Shown: positions 20,768 to 29,921 of the stretch, piece by piece
Layout of the letters: each line of letters opens with the position of its first letter
Numbering within the stretch: the first letter of the stretch is position 1
Assembly: GCF_023923225.1 (NCBI RefSeq)
Contig: NZ_CP099489.1
Coordinates: forward strand, 3,224,001-3,288,000
Length of the DNA stretch: 64,000 nucleotides
Source: Ornithinimicrobium faecis
GTDB lineage: Bacteria > Actinomycetota > Actinomycetes > Actinomycetales > Dermatophilaceae
Direction: 5' to 3'
The notes under the pieces: generated by a model
Told to the model about the DNA's origin: nothing
What the model saw: the letters and a program-made list of their open reading frames with translations, nothing else
Databases searched by the model: none
Translations under genes and position numbers: made by a program

Positions 20768-21736
20768 TCAGCCGTCGGTGGAGTCAGCGGAGTCGTCGGT
20801 GGAGTCCTCAGAGTCACCGCCACCAGCGCTGTCGGCCGCCTCGTTGGCCGCCTCCAGGTCACCGTCACACAGCATCTGGGCGGTCAGGCCCTCCGGGGGA
20901 CGCTCAGCATCGGTGAAGCCGAACTCGCCGACGAGCTCCAGGAAGCGGTCCTCGTCCTGGACGATCTTGGCCAACTCCTCGTTGTAGGCCTCCAGCAGCT
21001 CGGTGTCGTCCTGGCGGAAGACGGTCGAGCCGCCACTGATCTGGGCGAGCCCGTCCACCTCGGCCACGAAGGGCCCGGTGGTCTCGATGCCCGCGTCGGG
21101 GTTCTCCTCGGCCATGATCGACAGGGTGATGTTCGTCAGCGCGAAGGCGTCGGCGCGGCCGTTGGCGACTGCGTCCATGCCGTCCTGGGCGGAGTTGACG
21201 ACCATCGTGCCACCGATGCCGATGGAGTCGGCGAAGCCCTGCTCGATCGCACCGGACTGCACCGCCAGAGTGGCGTCGCCGCCCTCGAAGCTGGTGAAGT
21301 CGGTGAGGCCCTCGGGGTTGCCCTCCGGCACCATGAGCGTGCTGGTGTACATGATGGTCGGCTCGGCGAAGGCACCGCGCTCACACCGGTCCGGCAGGAT
21401 CGACATGCCGGAGGAGACGGCGTCATACTCACCCTTGTTGAGCCCGGGGATCTGGGCGTCCCACTCGACGAGCTGGCCCTCGACGTTGTCGATGCCGAGC
21501 TCGTTGAAGATGGCCTCGTCGATCGCCATGACGGCGCCCGTCAGCTCACCCTCGTCGTTCTCGTAGCTGTAGGGGATCTCACCGGCGTAGGCGATCTTGA
21601 TGGTGCCCGACTCCTGGGCGTTCTCCAGGGTGTTGCCATCGCCGCCGCCGTCGTCGCCACAGCCAGCGAGGGCGAGCACTCCGGCGGTCAGTGCGGCGGT
21701 CGCCACTGCACCGCGACGGGTTCGTGAACTGCTCAT
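20768..21736 (-). CDS. ehuB: Substrate-binding lipoprotein, ectoine/hydroxyectoine (EhuB-like)
   Basis: A 322-residue solute-binding protein of the SBP_bac_3 family. The signal peptide ends in LALAGC, with lipid-modified C26. 'AGEIPYSYENDEGELTG', 'SGMSILPDRCERGAFAEPT' and 'PPEGLTAQMLC' match the pattern of EhuB proteins; general amino-acid binding proteins lack the Cys in 'PERC/PDRC'. The tail (about 300-322) is Ser/Asp-rich, echoing the trigger-factor tail in this window. AAAGGA precedes the ATG at 21736. Ectoine is the most likely substrate; another polar compatible solute or amino acid is possible. Confidence 0.8.
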   Translation of the reverse strand: MSSSRTRRGAVATAALTAGVLALAGCGDDGGGDGNTLENAQESGTIKIAYAGEIPYSYENDEGELTGAVMAIDEAIFNELGIDNVEGQLVEWDAQIPGLNKGEYDAVSSGMSILPDRCERGAFAEPTIMYTSTLMVPEGNPEGLTDFTSFEGGDATLAVQSGAIEQGFADSIGIGGTMVVNSAQDGMDAVANGRADAFALTNITLSIMAEENPDAGIETTGPFVAEVDGLAQISGGSTVFRQDDTELLEAYNEELAKIVQDEDRFLELVGEFGFTDAERPPEGLTAQMLCDGDLEAANEAADSAGGGDSEDSTDDSADSTDG

Positions 21737-22050
21737 GTAGATAGGTCCTTTCGGTTGGACGAGGCTGGTGCCTACGGACCGTGCGCCACGCGACACACGA
21801 CCAGACGTCGCCCCTCGGGGGACTTCGGAATCGTGTCCAACGTAGGGAACTGTGCTCCCGACCTCAACTGACGACACGCGGCCCCTCCGACCCAAAGACC
21901 TCCTCAACCACTCCGCATACGTGCTCTGACCTGCGCAAACAGAGGCGAGGTGGAGCCCCAAGAAATTGTCAACAATTGGTCAATTGTTATCACTCTGCAA
22001 CCTGATCAGCTCCCCCAGCGCCCCCGGGGAGACCCAGGCGCACGGCGGGG
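21737..22050. other. Non-coding region upstream of ehuB
   Basis: A 314-nt stretch between ehuB and the small membrane-protein gene, the longest gene-free interval here apart from the ileS leader. Its only clear structure is an AT-rich palindromic block at 21964-21990. No ORF with good codon use and no terminator hairpin was seen. Confidence 0.6.
21964..21990. promoter_or_regulatory. AT-rich palindromic operator upstream of ehuB
   Basis: AACAATTG (21971-21978), two bases, then CAATTGTT (21981-21988) form a perfect 18-bp palindrome. It overlaps ATTGTCAACAAT just to its left, which is itself a palindrome. In DNA of about 70% GC this is striking. The shape suits a GntR- or MarR-type regulator. 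It lies about 230 nt upstream of ehuB and about 60 nt from the neighbouring gene end. Confidence 0.55.
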
Positions 22051-22452
22051 TCACACCGTGAGCAGTCCGACGCCCGCGGCAATGACGCCCACGGTGAGGC
22101 TCAGCGCGCCCAGCCAGATGAGCGCAAACAGGGCGTTTGGACGCTGCGGGTCACGGCCGATCACGGACAGGAAAAACCCTGCTGGCATCAAGATCGCGGC
22201 CAACAGGATCAACCCCGTCAGGCTGCGCAAGATCCCGTCGACCCCGGCGAGGTCGACATAGAGGGTGGCCACCAGACCCAGGATCACCAGCACCCCGGCG
22301 TGGGCGTGCCCAGCCCGGAAGAAGGATCGCTGGAGGTCGTTGGTCGGCACCTTGGCGGTGGCCACCCGCAGCAAGAAGGTGCCGCCATAGGCGATCGCGA
22401 CCACGGTGAGCAGGACGATGCCGCCAGTCTGGGCCGCGGATGAACTCAGCAT
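22051..22452 (-). CDS. Small membrane protein, divergent from a TetR regulator
   Basis: A 133-residue protein with four hydrophobic segments (about 8-28, 48-66, 74-94, 108-130) and a conserved-looking 'RSFFRAGHAHAGVLVILGL' around a His-rich turn (H48, H50), reminiscent of small membrane proteins found next to TetR genes. The function is unknown. AAGGGA 7 nt upstream supports the ATG at 22452. The shared intergenic region contains two copies of a palindromic site, so the TetR product probably represses this gene. Confidence 0.75.
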   Translation of the reverse strand: MLSSSAAQTGGIVLLTVVAIAYGGTFLLRVATAKVPTNDLQRSFFRAGHAHAGVLVILGLVATLYVDLAGVDGILRSLTGLILLAAILMPAGFFLSVIGRDPQRPNALFALIWLGALSLTVGVIAAGVGLLTV

Positions 22453-22474
22453 GATCAATCCCTTCGAGACGAAT

Positions 22475-22524
22475 CTTTCCACTGGAAAGACTACGTCCTG
22501 GCGATCGATATTGCCAGTGGTAAG
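22475..22524. promoter_or_regulatory. Two TetR-type operators in a divergent promoter region
   Basis: Sites at 22475-22489 and 22510-22524 match at 12 of 15 positions when one is reverse-complemented; consensus TTNCCASTGGNAA (S = C/G). They are 35 bp apart. The second overlaps the TAAGTT -10 box (22521-22526) of the tetR gene, which suits autorepression. Confidence 0.7.
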
Positions 22525-22532
22525 TTTCTCGG

Positions 22533-23108
22533 ATGCATTATCACCACGGAGATCTGCGCCGGGCCCTGCTCGACGCAGCGGTCGAGGCGATCGGTCGGGA
22601 CGGCGTCGACCGGCTCAGCATCCGCGGTCTGGCGCGGGCGACCGAGGTCAGCCACACGGCGTTCCGCCACCACTTCGGAGACCGGGCCGGTCTGCTCACC
22701 GCCCTGGCTGCCCAGGGCTATGCCAGCATGACGAGCGCCCTGGGTGCGGTCGAGATCACCGGCCCGAAATCGTTCCTGGACGTCGGCATCGCCTATGTCG
22801 AGTGGGCCCTGGATCACCCGGCGCACTTCCAGGTGATGTTTCGTCCCGACCTGGTCGACGAGGAGGATCCGGTCCTGAGCGAGGCTCTCGACAACCTCGC
22901 GGGGGCGCTGATGCTCGGCGCCGCGGACTTCGCGGGCCAGGACCAGCCCGGCAACCCGCGGACCAACCCGCTGGCCCTGGCCGCCTGGAGCCTCACCCAC
23001 GGCTTCGCGACACTGGCGCTGGCCGGCAACATCGCCACCGGAGACACGCCTGAGGAGCGCGTCGAACTGATCCGCTCCGTGCTGCGGCACCTCACCCCAC
23101 CGGGCTGA
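22533..23108 (+). CDS. TetR family transcriptional regulator
   Basis: A 191-residue repressor-type protein. The N-terminal HTH reads 'LSIRGLARATEVSHTAFRHHFGDRAGLLTALA' (about residues 27-58), and the C-terminal half is the ligand-binding TetR_C_33-like (WHG) domain. TAAGTT lies 6 nt before the ATG, so the mRNA is probably leaderless. It is divergent from a small membrane-protein gene and flanked by paired palindromic sites; self-regulation and control of that neighbour are likely. The ligand is unknown. Confidence 0.9.
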   Translation: MHYHHGDLRRALLDAAVEAIGRDGVDRLSIRGLARATEVSHTAFRHHFGDRAGLLTALAAQGYASMTSALGAVEITGPKSFLDVGIAYVEWALDHPAHFQVMFRPDLVDEEDPVLSEALDNLAGALMLGAADFAGQDQPGNPRTNPLALAAWSLTHGFATLALAGNIATGDTPEERVELIRSVLRHLTPPG

Positions 23109-23130
23109 GGCACGACCGAGCGCACATGAC

Positions 23131-23165
23131 AGAGCGGGCCAGCCCTCAGTGGGCTGACCCGCTCT
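23131..23165. terminator. Bidirectional hairpin terminator between tetR and clpP2
   Basis: A 15-bp stem with one mismatch (23131-23145 with 23151-23165) and a 5-nt loop, between the convergent ends of the tetR and clpP2 genes. Confidence 0.75.
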
Positions 23166-23180
23166 GGAACGTGCGTGAAA

Positions 23181-23837
23181 TCAGAGAGCCGCGGACGCCT
23201 TGCGGGAGTCGAGGACCTCGTCGATCAGACCGTATTCCTTGGCCTCGGCCGCGGTCAGGATCTTGTCGCGCTCGATGTCCTTGCGGACCTGCTCGGTGGT
23301 CTTGCCCGAGTGCTTGGCCCAGGTCTCCTCGAGCCAGGTGCGCATGCGGAGCACCTCGTTGGCCTGGATCTCGATGTCCGAGGCCTGGCCGTAGTCACCG
23401 CCAGCCAGGGCCGGCTGGTGAATCAGGACGCGGGCGTTGGGCAGCGCGAACCGCTTGCCCGGCGTGCCCGCGGCCAGCAACACCGCAGCTGCCGAGGCTG
23501 CCTGGCCGATCACGAAGGTCTGCACATCAGGCTTGATGTATTGCATCGTGTCGTAGATCGCGGTCAGCGCCGTGAAGGAGCCGCCCGGGGAGTTGATGTA
23601 CATCAGGATGTCCCGGTCGGGGTCCTGGCTCTCCAGCACGATCAGCTGGGCGATGATGTCCCCCGCCGAGGCGTCGTCCACCTGGATGCCCAGGAAGATG
23701 ATGCGGTCCTCGAACAGCTTGGTGTAGGGGTCCTGGCGCTTGGTGCCGTAGGAGGTGCGCTCCTCGAACTGCGGCAGGATGTAGCGGCTGGACGGTCCTG
23801 CCAGGGCCGACCCTCCGGCATACGGCATCTGAGTCAT
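23181..23837 (-). CDS. clpP2: ATP-dependent Clp protease proteolytic subunit ClpP2
   Basis: Serine protease subunit of the mixed ClpP1P2 barrel. In 218 residues the triad is S115 ('GQAASAAAV'), H140 ('LIHQP') and D191 ('ERDKI'). '[33 protein letters not shown]' is the ClpP2-type N-terminus. About 18 residues precede the usual start of the family and are probably a propeptide. It lies 32 nt after clpP1 in the same operon; the ClpX partner is about 5 kb away on the same strand. Confidence 0.95.
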   Translation of the reverse strand: MTQMPYAGGSALAGPSSRYILPQFEERTSYGTKRQDPYTKLFEDRIIFLGIQVDDASAGDIIAQLIVLESQDPDRDILMYINSPGGSFTALTAIYDTMQYIKPDVQTFVIGQAASAAAVLLAAGTPGKRFALPNARVLIHQPALAGGDYGQASDIEIQANEVLRMRTWLEETWAKHSGKTTEQVRKDIERDKILTAAEAKEYGLIDEVLDSRKASAAL

Positions 23838-23869
23838 GATTGCTCTCTCTCGTCTCTGGTCGGTGCGGC

Positions 23870-24487
23870 TCAGGCCTTGGCGCCGGCGTCGTCGGAGCGC
23901 TCGTAGACGTGGTCCACGAAGCCATACTCCTTGGCCGCCTGCGCGGTGAACCAGCGGTCGCGGTCGGAGTCCGCCTCGATCTGCTCCACAGGCTGGCCGG
24001 TGTGCTCGGCAATCAGCGCCGCCATCTCGCGCTTGGTGTGCAGCATCTGCTCTGCCTGGATCTTGATGTCACTGGCCGTGCCGCCGATGCCGCCGGACGG
24101 CTGGTGCATCATCACCTTGGCGTGCGGGGTGGCATAACGCTTGCCCGGTGCGCCCGCGGAGAGCAGGAACTGCCCCATCGAGGCCGCCAGGCCCATCGCC
24201 ACGGTCGCCACGTCGTTGGGCACCCACTGCATGGTGTCGTAGATCGCCATGCCGGCGCTGACCGAGCCGCCCGGGGAGTTGATGTAGAGCCAGATGTCCT
24301 TCTCGGAGTCCTCAGCGGCCAACAGCAGCAGCTGCGCGCAGATCGCGTTGGCGTTGTCGTCCCGCACATCCGAGCCGAGGAAGATGATCCGTTCCTTCAG
24401 GAGGCGGTTGTAGATCTGGTCGTCCAGTCCGGCCACCGGTCGTTCGCTGGCCGCGACGATCTCGTTGTTGGTCACCATCTGCTCCAT
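23870..24487 (-). CDS. clpP1: ATP-dependent Clp protease proteolytic subunit ClpP1
   Basis: Second serine protease subunit, 205 residues from the ATG at 24487 (another ATG at 24478 is equally possible; the reading frame extends further upstream but into non-ClpP sequence). Triad: S103 ('LAASMGQ'), H128 ('MMHQP'), D177 ('SDRDRW'). First gene of clpP1-clpP2. A perfect GTTCGC-N5-GCG motif, the binding pattern reported for the activator ClgR, lies 89 nt upstream of the start. Confidence 0.95.
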   Translation of the reverse strand: MEQMVTNNEIVAASERPVAGLDDQIYNRLLKERIIFLGSDVRDDNANAICAQLLLLAAEDSEKDIWLYINSPGGSVSAGMAIYDTMQWVPNDVATVAMGLAASMGQFLLSAGAPGKRYATPHAKVMMHQPSGGIGGTASDIKIQAEQMLHTKREMAALIAEHTGQPVEQIEADSDRDRWFTAQAAKEYGFVDHVYERSDDAGAKA

Positions 24488-24575
24488 CTCATCGCTGGTG
24501 GTCGCGGCGCTGCCGCGTCCTTCGTCAGTGACCCTAACGCCCGGAATCGCTGGCACACTCCCGCAGTCAGTCCGT

Positions 24576-24589
24576 GTTCGCCCTGAGCG
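24576..24589. promoter_or_regulatory. Candidate ClgR box upstream of clpP1
   Basis: GTTCGC, five bases, then GCG matches the ClgR consensus described in Streptomyces and mycobacterial relatives. It sits in the clpP1 upstream region where this activator normally acts. No second box was found in front of clpX. Confidence 0.5.
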
Positions 24590-24746
24590 CAGCAGCCCCT
24601 CCCCGCGGGAGGCTTCAAGATGCAGCCAAGGGTGCACGCCCGGCCCGATCAACCTTGCACGATTGGGCTCTGTCGGCCGTGCACTGTCTGGCCGCGGATG
24701 CCGGCCCGGGCAATCTTGCATGATCAGGCATTTGAGACCATGTGCC

Positions 24747-25394
24747 ATGGCATTGCGTGGGCGTGCGGGCGCGATCCAGGCGCCTGAGTGGTTCGGCTCG
24801 GCGGCGCGGGGCAACGCCTTCCTTCCCTCGCTCATGGGTGCGTACTCGATCCTGTATTCCGCCTGGTGGCCCTTCGCCTGGGGTAGCGCCGGTGCTGTCG
24901 CGTTCCTGCTCGTGCTGGCTGCCGCAGTGTTGTTCATCGTCCGGGGAACCCTGCAGGTTCGTCACGCGACCCTTTTCCCCAACAACCCGACACCGGAGGA
25001 TCAACGGATCAGCAATGCGATGGGCCTGCTGAACAGCATCACGCATCCGATCTGGATGCTTGGCGCGATCCTGTTGCTGGTGTTCGGTCAGGGCAGGTGG
25101 GTGCTCCCTCTGATGGTCTTCGTGATTGGGGCGCATTTCATACCGATGGGCCGCATCTTCGGGCGCCAGATTGACTACGTGCTTGGCCCCATCGCGATGG
25201 CTGCTGCCGTCGTGGCGGGGGTGCTCGCGCGCGATGACGAGGTGTCGTGGCTCGTGGTGTTCGCGGTCGCCGGAGTCGGCGGAACGCTGGCGACACTCAG
25301 CTATGCGTTCTATATGACGAGGGCCTACCTGCGGCTCTGCGAGCGGGCCGGGGTTCCCTTCCCTCTCGCGAAGAGTGCAGTCGCACCAGGCTGA
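24747..25394 (+). CDS. Multi-span membrane protein of unknown function
   Basis: A 215-residue protein with about six hydrophobic segments (about 32-50, 52-68, 98-113, 117-134, 146-161, 166-190). Between spans 2 and 3 is a loop '[21 protein letters not shown]'. I do not recognise a family. It is divergent from clpP1. Codon choice is less GC-biased than in its neighbours, and it is followed by two more genes of the same character, so acquisition by transfer is possible. The start at 24747 avoids about 94 upstream residues that overlap clpP1. Confidence 0.7.
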   Translation: MALRGRAGAIQAPEWFGSAARGNAFLPSLMGAYSILYSAWWPFAWGSAGAVAFLLVLAAAVLFIVRGTLQVRHATLFPNNPTPEDQRISNAMGLLNSITHPIWMLGAILLLVFGQGRWVLPLMVFVIGAHFIPMGRIFGRQIDYVLGPIAMAAAVVAGVLARDDEVSWLVVFAVAGVGGTLATLSYAFYMTRAYLRLCERAGVPFPLAKSAVAPG

Positions 25395-25502
25395 ATCTGG
25401 CCGGGCAGCAACGGCGGCACTTGAGTTCGATGCAGCCTCTCCCTCCCGGCATCAGCGTCGGTTACGCGCTGACGACGGACTCCTAGCAGTACAGTCCGTG
25501 CC

Positions 25503-25964
25503 GTGCGCCCCTCCGTCCCCAGCCGTGCCGCAACACTGATCGCAGCGGCTGTTCTGCTCACCGGCTGCTCGAGTGACCAGGAGGACGGCTCCACGCTCAA
25601 GGCCGACCCGGATCTTCCGTTCGCATCATTCGAAGGACCCGCTGATGGCAGCACCCTGGAGTACCGCGGTGAGCTCATGGCGCCAGATTGGGATCTCCAC
25701 GGGACCCTCACTCTCAGAGGCGAGTGCTTAGGCGTCCTCTACACCGACGATTCGGGGGACCACGGGTTCGTCACGCTCGCGCTCCCCATGCCCGCCTCTT
25801 GGGATGTGAAATCTCAGACCGTGAGCGGGGATAGTTACAAGTTCGCAGTGGGGGACGAGCTCGATGTCTCCGGAATGCTGATTCAGGATGAGACGGCGCT
25901 GCCAACGGCCTGCGAGGGCGAGACTCCCAGGATCCTTGTCAGCAACAACGCCTGGATCCACTAG
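25503..25964 (+). CDS. Small predicted lipoprotein
   Basis: A 153-residue protein with a short signal peptide ending in LLTGC (Cys at about residue 22), so it is probably a lipid-anchored surface protein. The mature part is acidic and beta-rich, with one disulfide candidate (C73 and C140). No known domain is recognised. The start codon is GTG at 25503; TACAGT lies 7 nt before it, giving a near-leaderless mRNA. The GC bias is lower than in core genes. Confidence 0.65.
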   Translation: MRPSVPSRAATLIAAAVLLTGCSSDQEDGSTLKADPDLPFASFEGPADGSTLEYRGELMAPDWDLHGTLTLRGECLGVLYTDDSGDHGFVTLALPMPASWDVKSQTVSGDSYKFAVGDELDVSGMLIQDETALPTACEGETPRILVSNNAWIH

Positions 25965-26188
25965 GCCAGGTGCTGTAACAAGCTCCAATTCAGCATGAAA
26001 GCCTCGGGCCAGAACTGCCTTGAGCCCTCGAGACGATGGGATCAATCTCGATGTCGAGACGCACCGAAAATTGCGGGCGCGTGAGCACGGAACCTTGCGC
26101 GGTCGCAGGCACTGACTGACCTTTCGTCGAGCACGGCAGGTGCAGATCGGTTAAGGTTTTTGGCACGTTCGACCAGACCGATTGGGGT

Positions 26189-26662
26189 ATGGGCATGATT
26201 CTCGGCAGGCGACGACGCCAGGAACCAGACCCGCAGGTGGTGGCAGTGGCACGGTTCCGTTACGTGATGCGCACCGCGGACGAGGAGCTCCTCGGCAAGA
26301 TTCTTGGCCAGGCTCTCGCGAGACTGACCGTGGCCGAGCGAGTGAACTGGGTAGAGACGCTGGCTCAGCACCATCTTGTGCTGCGGACCTCGGGCACGGA
26401 AGTCGAGGCTCTCACCAGGGCGGTCGTGAGTCGGGTGTCAGAACGCGGTGCCGAAGGTCGGATGTGTTTGGCTGACTCGCACACGGACGCCTTGGTTGAA
26501 GCGGTTCGCAGATCTGGCGCGGTCAGCCAGGCCTACGAGGGGTTCCTGTCCTCGGCAGAGGCGGCGGAGGCCGGGGTCCCTGGCGTTGGTGAGGGCGTGG
26601 CTCGGGGGCCGGTGGCGCAGCCACCTGCCTTCCTGGGGACTCATGCGGGCGGACGTCGCTGA
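26189..26662 (+). CDS. Hypothetical protein upstream of a decayed amidohydrolase
   Basis: A 157-residue, mostly helical protein of unknown family; no signal peptide or membrane span. It starts 'MGMILGRRRRQEP', and ends with a Gly/Ala/Pro-rich tail. The following lipoprotein start overlaps its last 20 nt, which suggests a former two-gene operon. The 224 nt upstream (25965-26188) hold no gene. Confidence 0.5.
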   Translation: MGMILGRRRRQEPDPQVVAVARFRYVMRTADEELLGKILGQALARLTVAERVNWVETLAQHHLVLRTSGTEVEALTRAVVSRVSERGAEGRMCLADSHTDALVEAVRRSGAVSQAYEGFLSSAEAAEAGVPGVGEGVARGPVAQPPAFLGTHAGGRR

Positions 26663-27429
26663 GATCGACAAGGCCCAGCTCAGCCGCCGCTCGTTCGGGG
26701 CTGGTCTGCTCGGGGTGGCCCTGGCAGCCTGCAGTTCAGGGGATCCCCGCGATAGCGTGCGTTTGACCAGCGGTCCGGTTCCGTCGTGGTCACCTCCAGC
26801 GCATCCGCGACCGCTCCGTCGTGAAGTCGTGCTACCGACGCAATTCAGCTCGCCCAGGCCGACGCTGATGACCGATGTCCTCGTCTTTGACGGAGAGGCG
26901 CTGAGGGGACCCACTGACCTACTCCTGCAGGACGGCTTGATCGATCAGCAGAGTGGGAGATGGACCAGTTCCCCCTGGCGCTGAGGTGCTGAATGGCCGC
27001 GGCAACACCGTCCTACCAGGGCTGATCGACTCCCACCTCCACTACGATCCGCCGACCAGCCTCGTTCCCAGCGCCGTCCGCTTCGGCGTGACCACCCAAC
27101 TGGATCTCTACAGTGCTCCGGACCCCGAACGGACTGCTGAGCTGAAGCGCACAGGGATTCTGGAGGAGTCCGATCTGATCACCGCCGGATTCCTGGCCAC
27201 GGCACCAGGCGGGCACCCGCCCCGCAACAGTGGCCTCCCACGGCTGGAGCATCCGGAGGAGACCGAGTCCTGGGTAGATGCCAGGGTCGAGGAAGGGTCC
27301 GAGTTCATCAAGGTAGTCGTGGAGAGTACGGACATGCCGACGCTGAGGACGGCCGCGCCGAGAGCGGGCGGGAATATCCCGGTCACCGCTGCTGTTGCTC
27401 ACCCCTCGATCATCGACGTGAGGGGACGC
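26643..27429 (+). pseudogene. Decayed Tat-lipoprotein amidohydrolase (frameshifted and truncated)
   Basis: The first frame encodes a twin-arginine lipoprotein signal ('LSRRSFGAGLLGVALAAC') and 'MTDVLVFDGEALRGPTDLLLQDG', the usual opening of a metal-dependent amidohydrolase. That frame stops at 26984. The metal-binding part 'GNTVLPGLIDSHLHYD' continues in the next frame from about 26953, so an indel near 26940-26952 breaks the gene. After about 150 residues the amidohydrolase ends without the rest of its barrel and the frame runs straight into helR. About half the enzyme is missing, so it is non-functional. Confidence 0.8.
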
Positions 27430-29817
27430 GTGAGCACGGACGAACAGGCACTCGACGGGGCGATCCGCGAGGAGCAGGACTATCTGGACGGGCTGTATGC
27501 CCGGGTGGAGCAATTGCGCGCGGAGGTGGAAGCGGACCTGGCTGCGGCCCCGGCCGGTCATGGCGGCAGTGCGCAGGACCTCCTGGACCGCGATGCCCGG
27601 ATGGCTGCGCTGGCCACCCGTCGCGCAGACCTGGAGCGGGCTGAGAACGGCCTCTACTTCGGGCGGTTGGACCGCGCCGACGGCGAGCGCATCCACATCG
27701 GCCGGATGGGGCTGCGCGACGAGGAGCTCTCGCCGTTGTTGGTGGACTGGCGAGCACCGGCCGCCGCGAGCTTCTACACAGCGACCGTCGGCTCGGGCTC
27801 GGACGTCCGCCGGCGTCGTCACATCCGGACCGGGCGCCGGAGGGTGACGGGAGTCAACGACGAGTTGCTGGACCTGGAGCAGGCTGGTCCGGACGACGGC
27901 GCAGAAGGCCACCAAGCCGACGCCTTCGTCGGTGAGGCCGCCCTGATGGAGTCGCTGACCGCGCACCGCACGGGGCGGATGGGCGACATCGTGGCGACGC
28001 TGCAGGGCGAGCAGGATCGCATCATCCGCTCCGGTGCCGAGGGGATCCTCGTGGTGCAGGGCGGACCGGGCACGGGCAAGACGGCCGTGGCGCTGCACCG
28101 TGCCGCCTTACTGCTCTACACCTATCCGCGGATCGCCGAGAGCGGGGTGCTGGTCGTCGGTCCCAACGCGACCTTCCTGTCCTACATCGAGGCGGTCCTG
28201 CCCTCCCTCGGCGAGACCCAGGCAGTGCTGACGACCCCGGACACCTTGCTCCCGGGCGTGACACCGACCCGGGCCGAGGACGCGGCAGTCGCGGCCCTGA
28301 AGGGGCACCCGGCGATGGCGGACGTCATCGCCGCAGCAGTCGCCGACCGGCAGGCACCGGCTCGGGACACGGACCTCACCTTTGACGGCGACACCTTCCA
28401 GCTCGCGGCCTCGGTCATCGCGGCGGCTCGGTCCCACGCCACCCGCGGCGGCCACGACTTCAACTCCGCCGGACGCGCTTTCCGGGAGGAGCTGTGGAGC
28501 CACGTGACCGATCTGGTCGTGGCCCACGGCGAGCAGCTACTCACCGACGTCGAGGAGGGTTTCGAGGCCGAGCTCCGGCGGGTGGACGCCTCACTGTCAA
28601 AGGGCACCGACCAGCTGCCCGGACAGGTCGACGCCGCGGGCACCGAGGTGACCGGCACGGTCGCGGCCCACGAGCGAGACCGGGTGCGTGCCGAGCTCGA
28701 GGCCGATGCCGACGTGGCAGCGGTGATCGACGGGCTCTGGCCGGCACTGACCCCTGAGGGCTTCCGCGAGGATCTGCTCGGCGACCGCGACCGGCTGGTC
28801 TCGGCCCTGGCAGCGATCGACACTGATCAGACGCTCGGCGAGAGCGGCCCGATCGAGCTGCTGCACCGCTCCGCCGGGGGCGGGTGGAGCCTGGCCGACA
28901 TCGCGCTGCTCGATGAGGCCGCCGAGCTGCTCGGCACGGACGACACCGACAATCCCTCTGCTGCGGTGGCAGCCCGCGAGCGCGACCTGGCCTATGCCCG
29001 CCGCGTGCTGGCCAGCACCGGGACCCGCGGTGTGTCTGCTGAGGCGATGGCCGACCGGTTTGCCGAGAGAGACACCCGGGTGCTGGCCGAGCGGGCCGCT
29101 GCGGACCGCACATGGGCCTATGGCCACGCGGTCGTCGATGAGGCCCAGGAGCTGAGCCCGATGCAGTGGCGGATGCTCCTGCGCCGGGTGCCGTCGGGCT
29201 CGCTGACCATCGTCGGCGATGTCCACCAGACGTCATCTGCCGACGGCACGACCTCCTGGGACACCCTAACGGCAGCCCACCCGCGACGACGCTGGCAGGT
29301 CGTCGAGCTCACGGTGAACTACCGCACGCCCCAGGAGGTGGTCGACGCCGCGCTCCCGGTGCTGCGCGCCCTGGATCCGACGGCTCCCCAGCCGGTCTCC
29401 GCACGATCCGGTGCCAGCTCGCCCTGGCGTCTGCAGGTCGACGAGGACCTGATCGGGGGCACGGCGCAGCTGGCCGCGCAGGAGCACGCTGCTCTGGCCG
29501 GTGGCCACCTCGCGGTGATCGCTCCTCCGGAGTTGCTGACCGACCTGGCGTCAGCGGTCGCTGACCTCGTGCCGGGCACCTCTGCGGGCGAGGGCCTGGA
29601 TCTCGACTCCAGCTGCGTGGTGATCACCCCCACCCAGGCCAAGGGCCTGGAGTTTGACGGGGTCCTTGTCGCCGACGTCGGCGGCATCCTGGCGGCACCG
29701 CGTGGCCTCAGCGATCTCTACGTCGCGATGACCCGCACCACCTCCGGGCTCGGGCTGCTCCACGTCGGGGACGCACCGGAGGTCATTGCTCAGGTGCCCA
29801 TCCGCTCGCTGGGCTGA
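27430..29817 (+). CDS. helR: HelR/HelD-type RNA polymerase-recycling helicase
   Basis: A 795-residue UvrD-like ATPase of the actinobacterial HelD (class II) family. It has an N-terminal coiled coil (about 1-60), GGPGTGKT as Walker A (211-218), DEAQ (570-573), 'GDVHQT', 'VNYRTPQE', 'TPTQAKGLEFDGVLVAD' and 'YVAMTRT' in helicase order. Proteins of this type bind stalled or rifamycin-bound RNA polymerase and release it; in mycobacteria and Streptomyces this gives rifamycin tolerance. The start is GTG 27430 with GAGGGG just upstream, although the frame is open into the pseudogene before it. That ribosome-binding site can pair with CCCCTC at 27402-27407. Confidence 0.88.
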   Translation: MSTDEQALDGAIREEQDYLDGLYARVEQLRAEVEADLAAAPAGHGGSAQDLLDRDARMAALATRRADLERAENGLYFGRLDRADGERIHIGRMGLRDEELSPLLVDWRAPAAASFYTATVGSGSDVRRRRHIRTGRRRVTGVNDELLDLEQAGPDDGAEGHQADAFVGEAALMESLTAHRTGRMGDIVATLQGEQDRIIRSGAEGILVVQGGPGTGKTAVALHRAALLLYTYPRIAESGVLVVGPNATFLSYIEAVLPSLGETQAVLTTPDTLLPGVTPTRAEDAAVAALKGHPAMADVIAAAVADRQAPARDTDLTFDGDTFQLAASVIAAARSHATRGGHDFNSAGRAFREELWSHVTDLVVAHGEQLLTDVEEGFEAELRRVDASLSKGTDQLPGQVDAAGTEVTGTVAAHERDRVRAELEADADVAAVIDGLWPALTPEGFREDLLGDRDRLVSALAAIDTDQTLGESGPIELLHRSAGGGWSLADIALLDEAAELLGTDDTDNPSAAVAARERDLAYARRVLASTGTRGVSAEAMADRFAERDTRVLAERAAADRTWAYGHAVVDEAQELSPMQWRMLLRRVPSGSLTIVGDVHQTSSADGTTSWDTLTAAHPRRRWQVVELTVNYRTPQEVVDAALPVLRALDPTAPQPVSARSGASSPWRLQVDEDLIGGTAQLAAQEHAALAGGHLAVIAPPELLTDLASAVADLVPGTSAGEGLDLDSSCVVITPTQAKGLEFDGVLVADVGGILAAPRGLSDLYVAMTRTTSGLGLLHVGDAPEVIAQVPIRSLG

Positions 29818-29868
29818 CCTGACGGGGCCGGCCCCACGGCATACGGCTGGTTGGTCCCCACACAACGA

Positions 29869-29906
29869 CGACGCGGGCCGCCGGAAGTCTCCGGCAGCCC
29901 GCGTCG
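29869..29906. terminator. Bidirectional terminator between helR and tig
   Basis: An interrupted GC-rich stem: CGACGCGGGC (29869-29878) pairs with the arm at 29897-29906, with an inner CCGGA/TCCGG stem. It lies between two convergent gene ends. Confidence 0.7.
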
Positions 29907-29921
29907 GGTGGTGCTGTGCGG

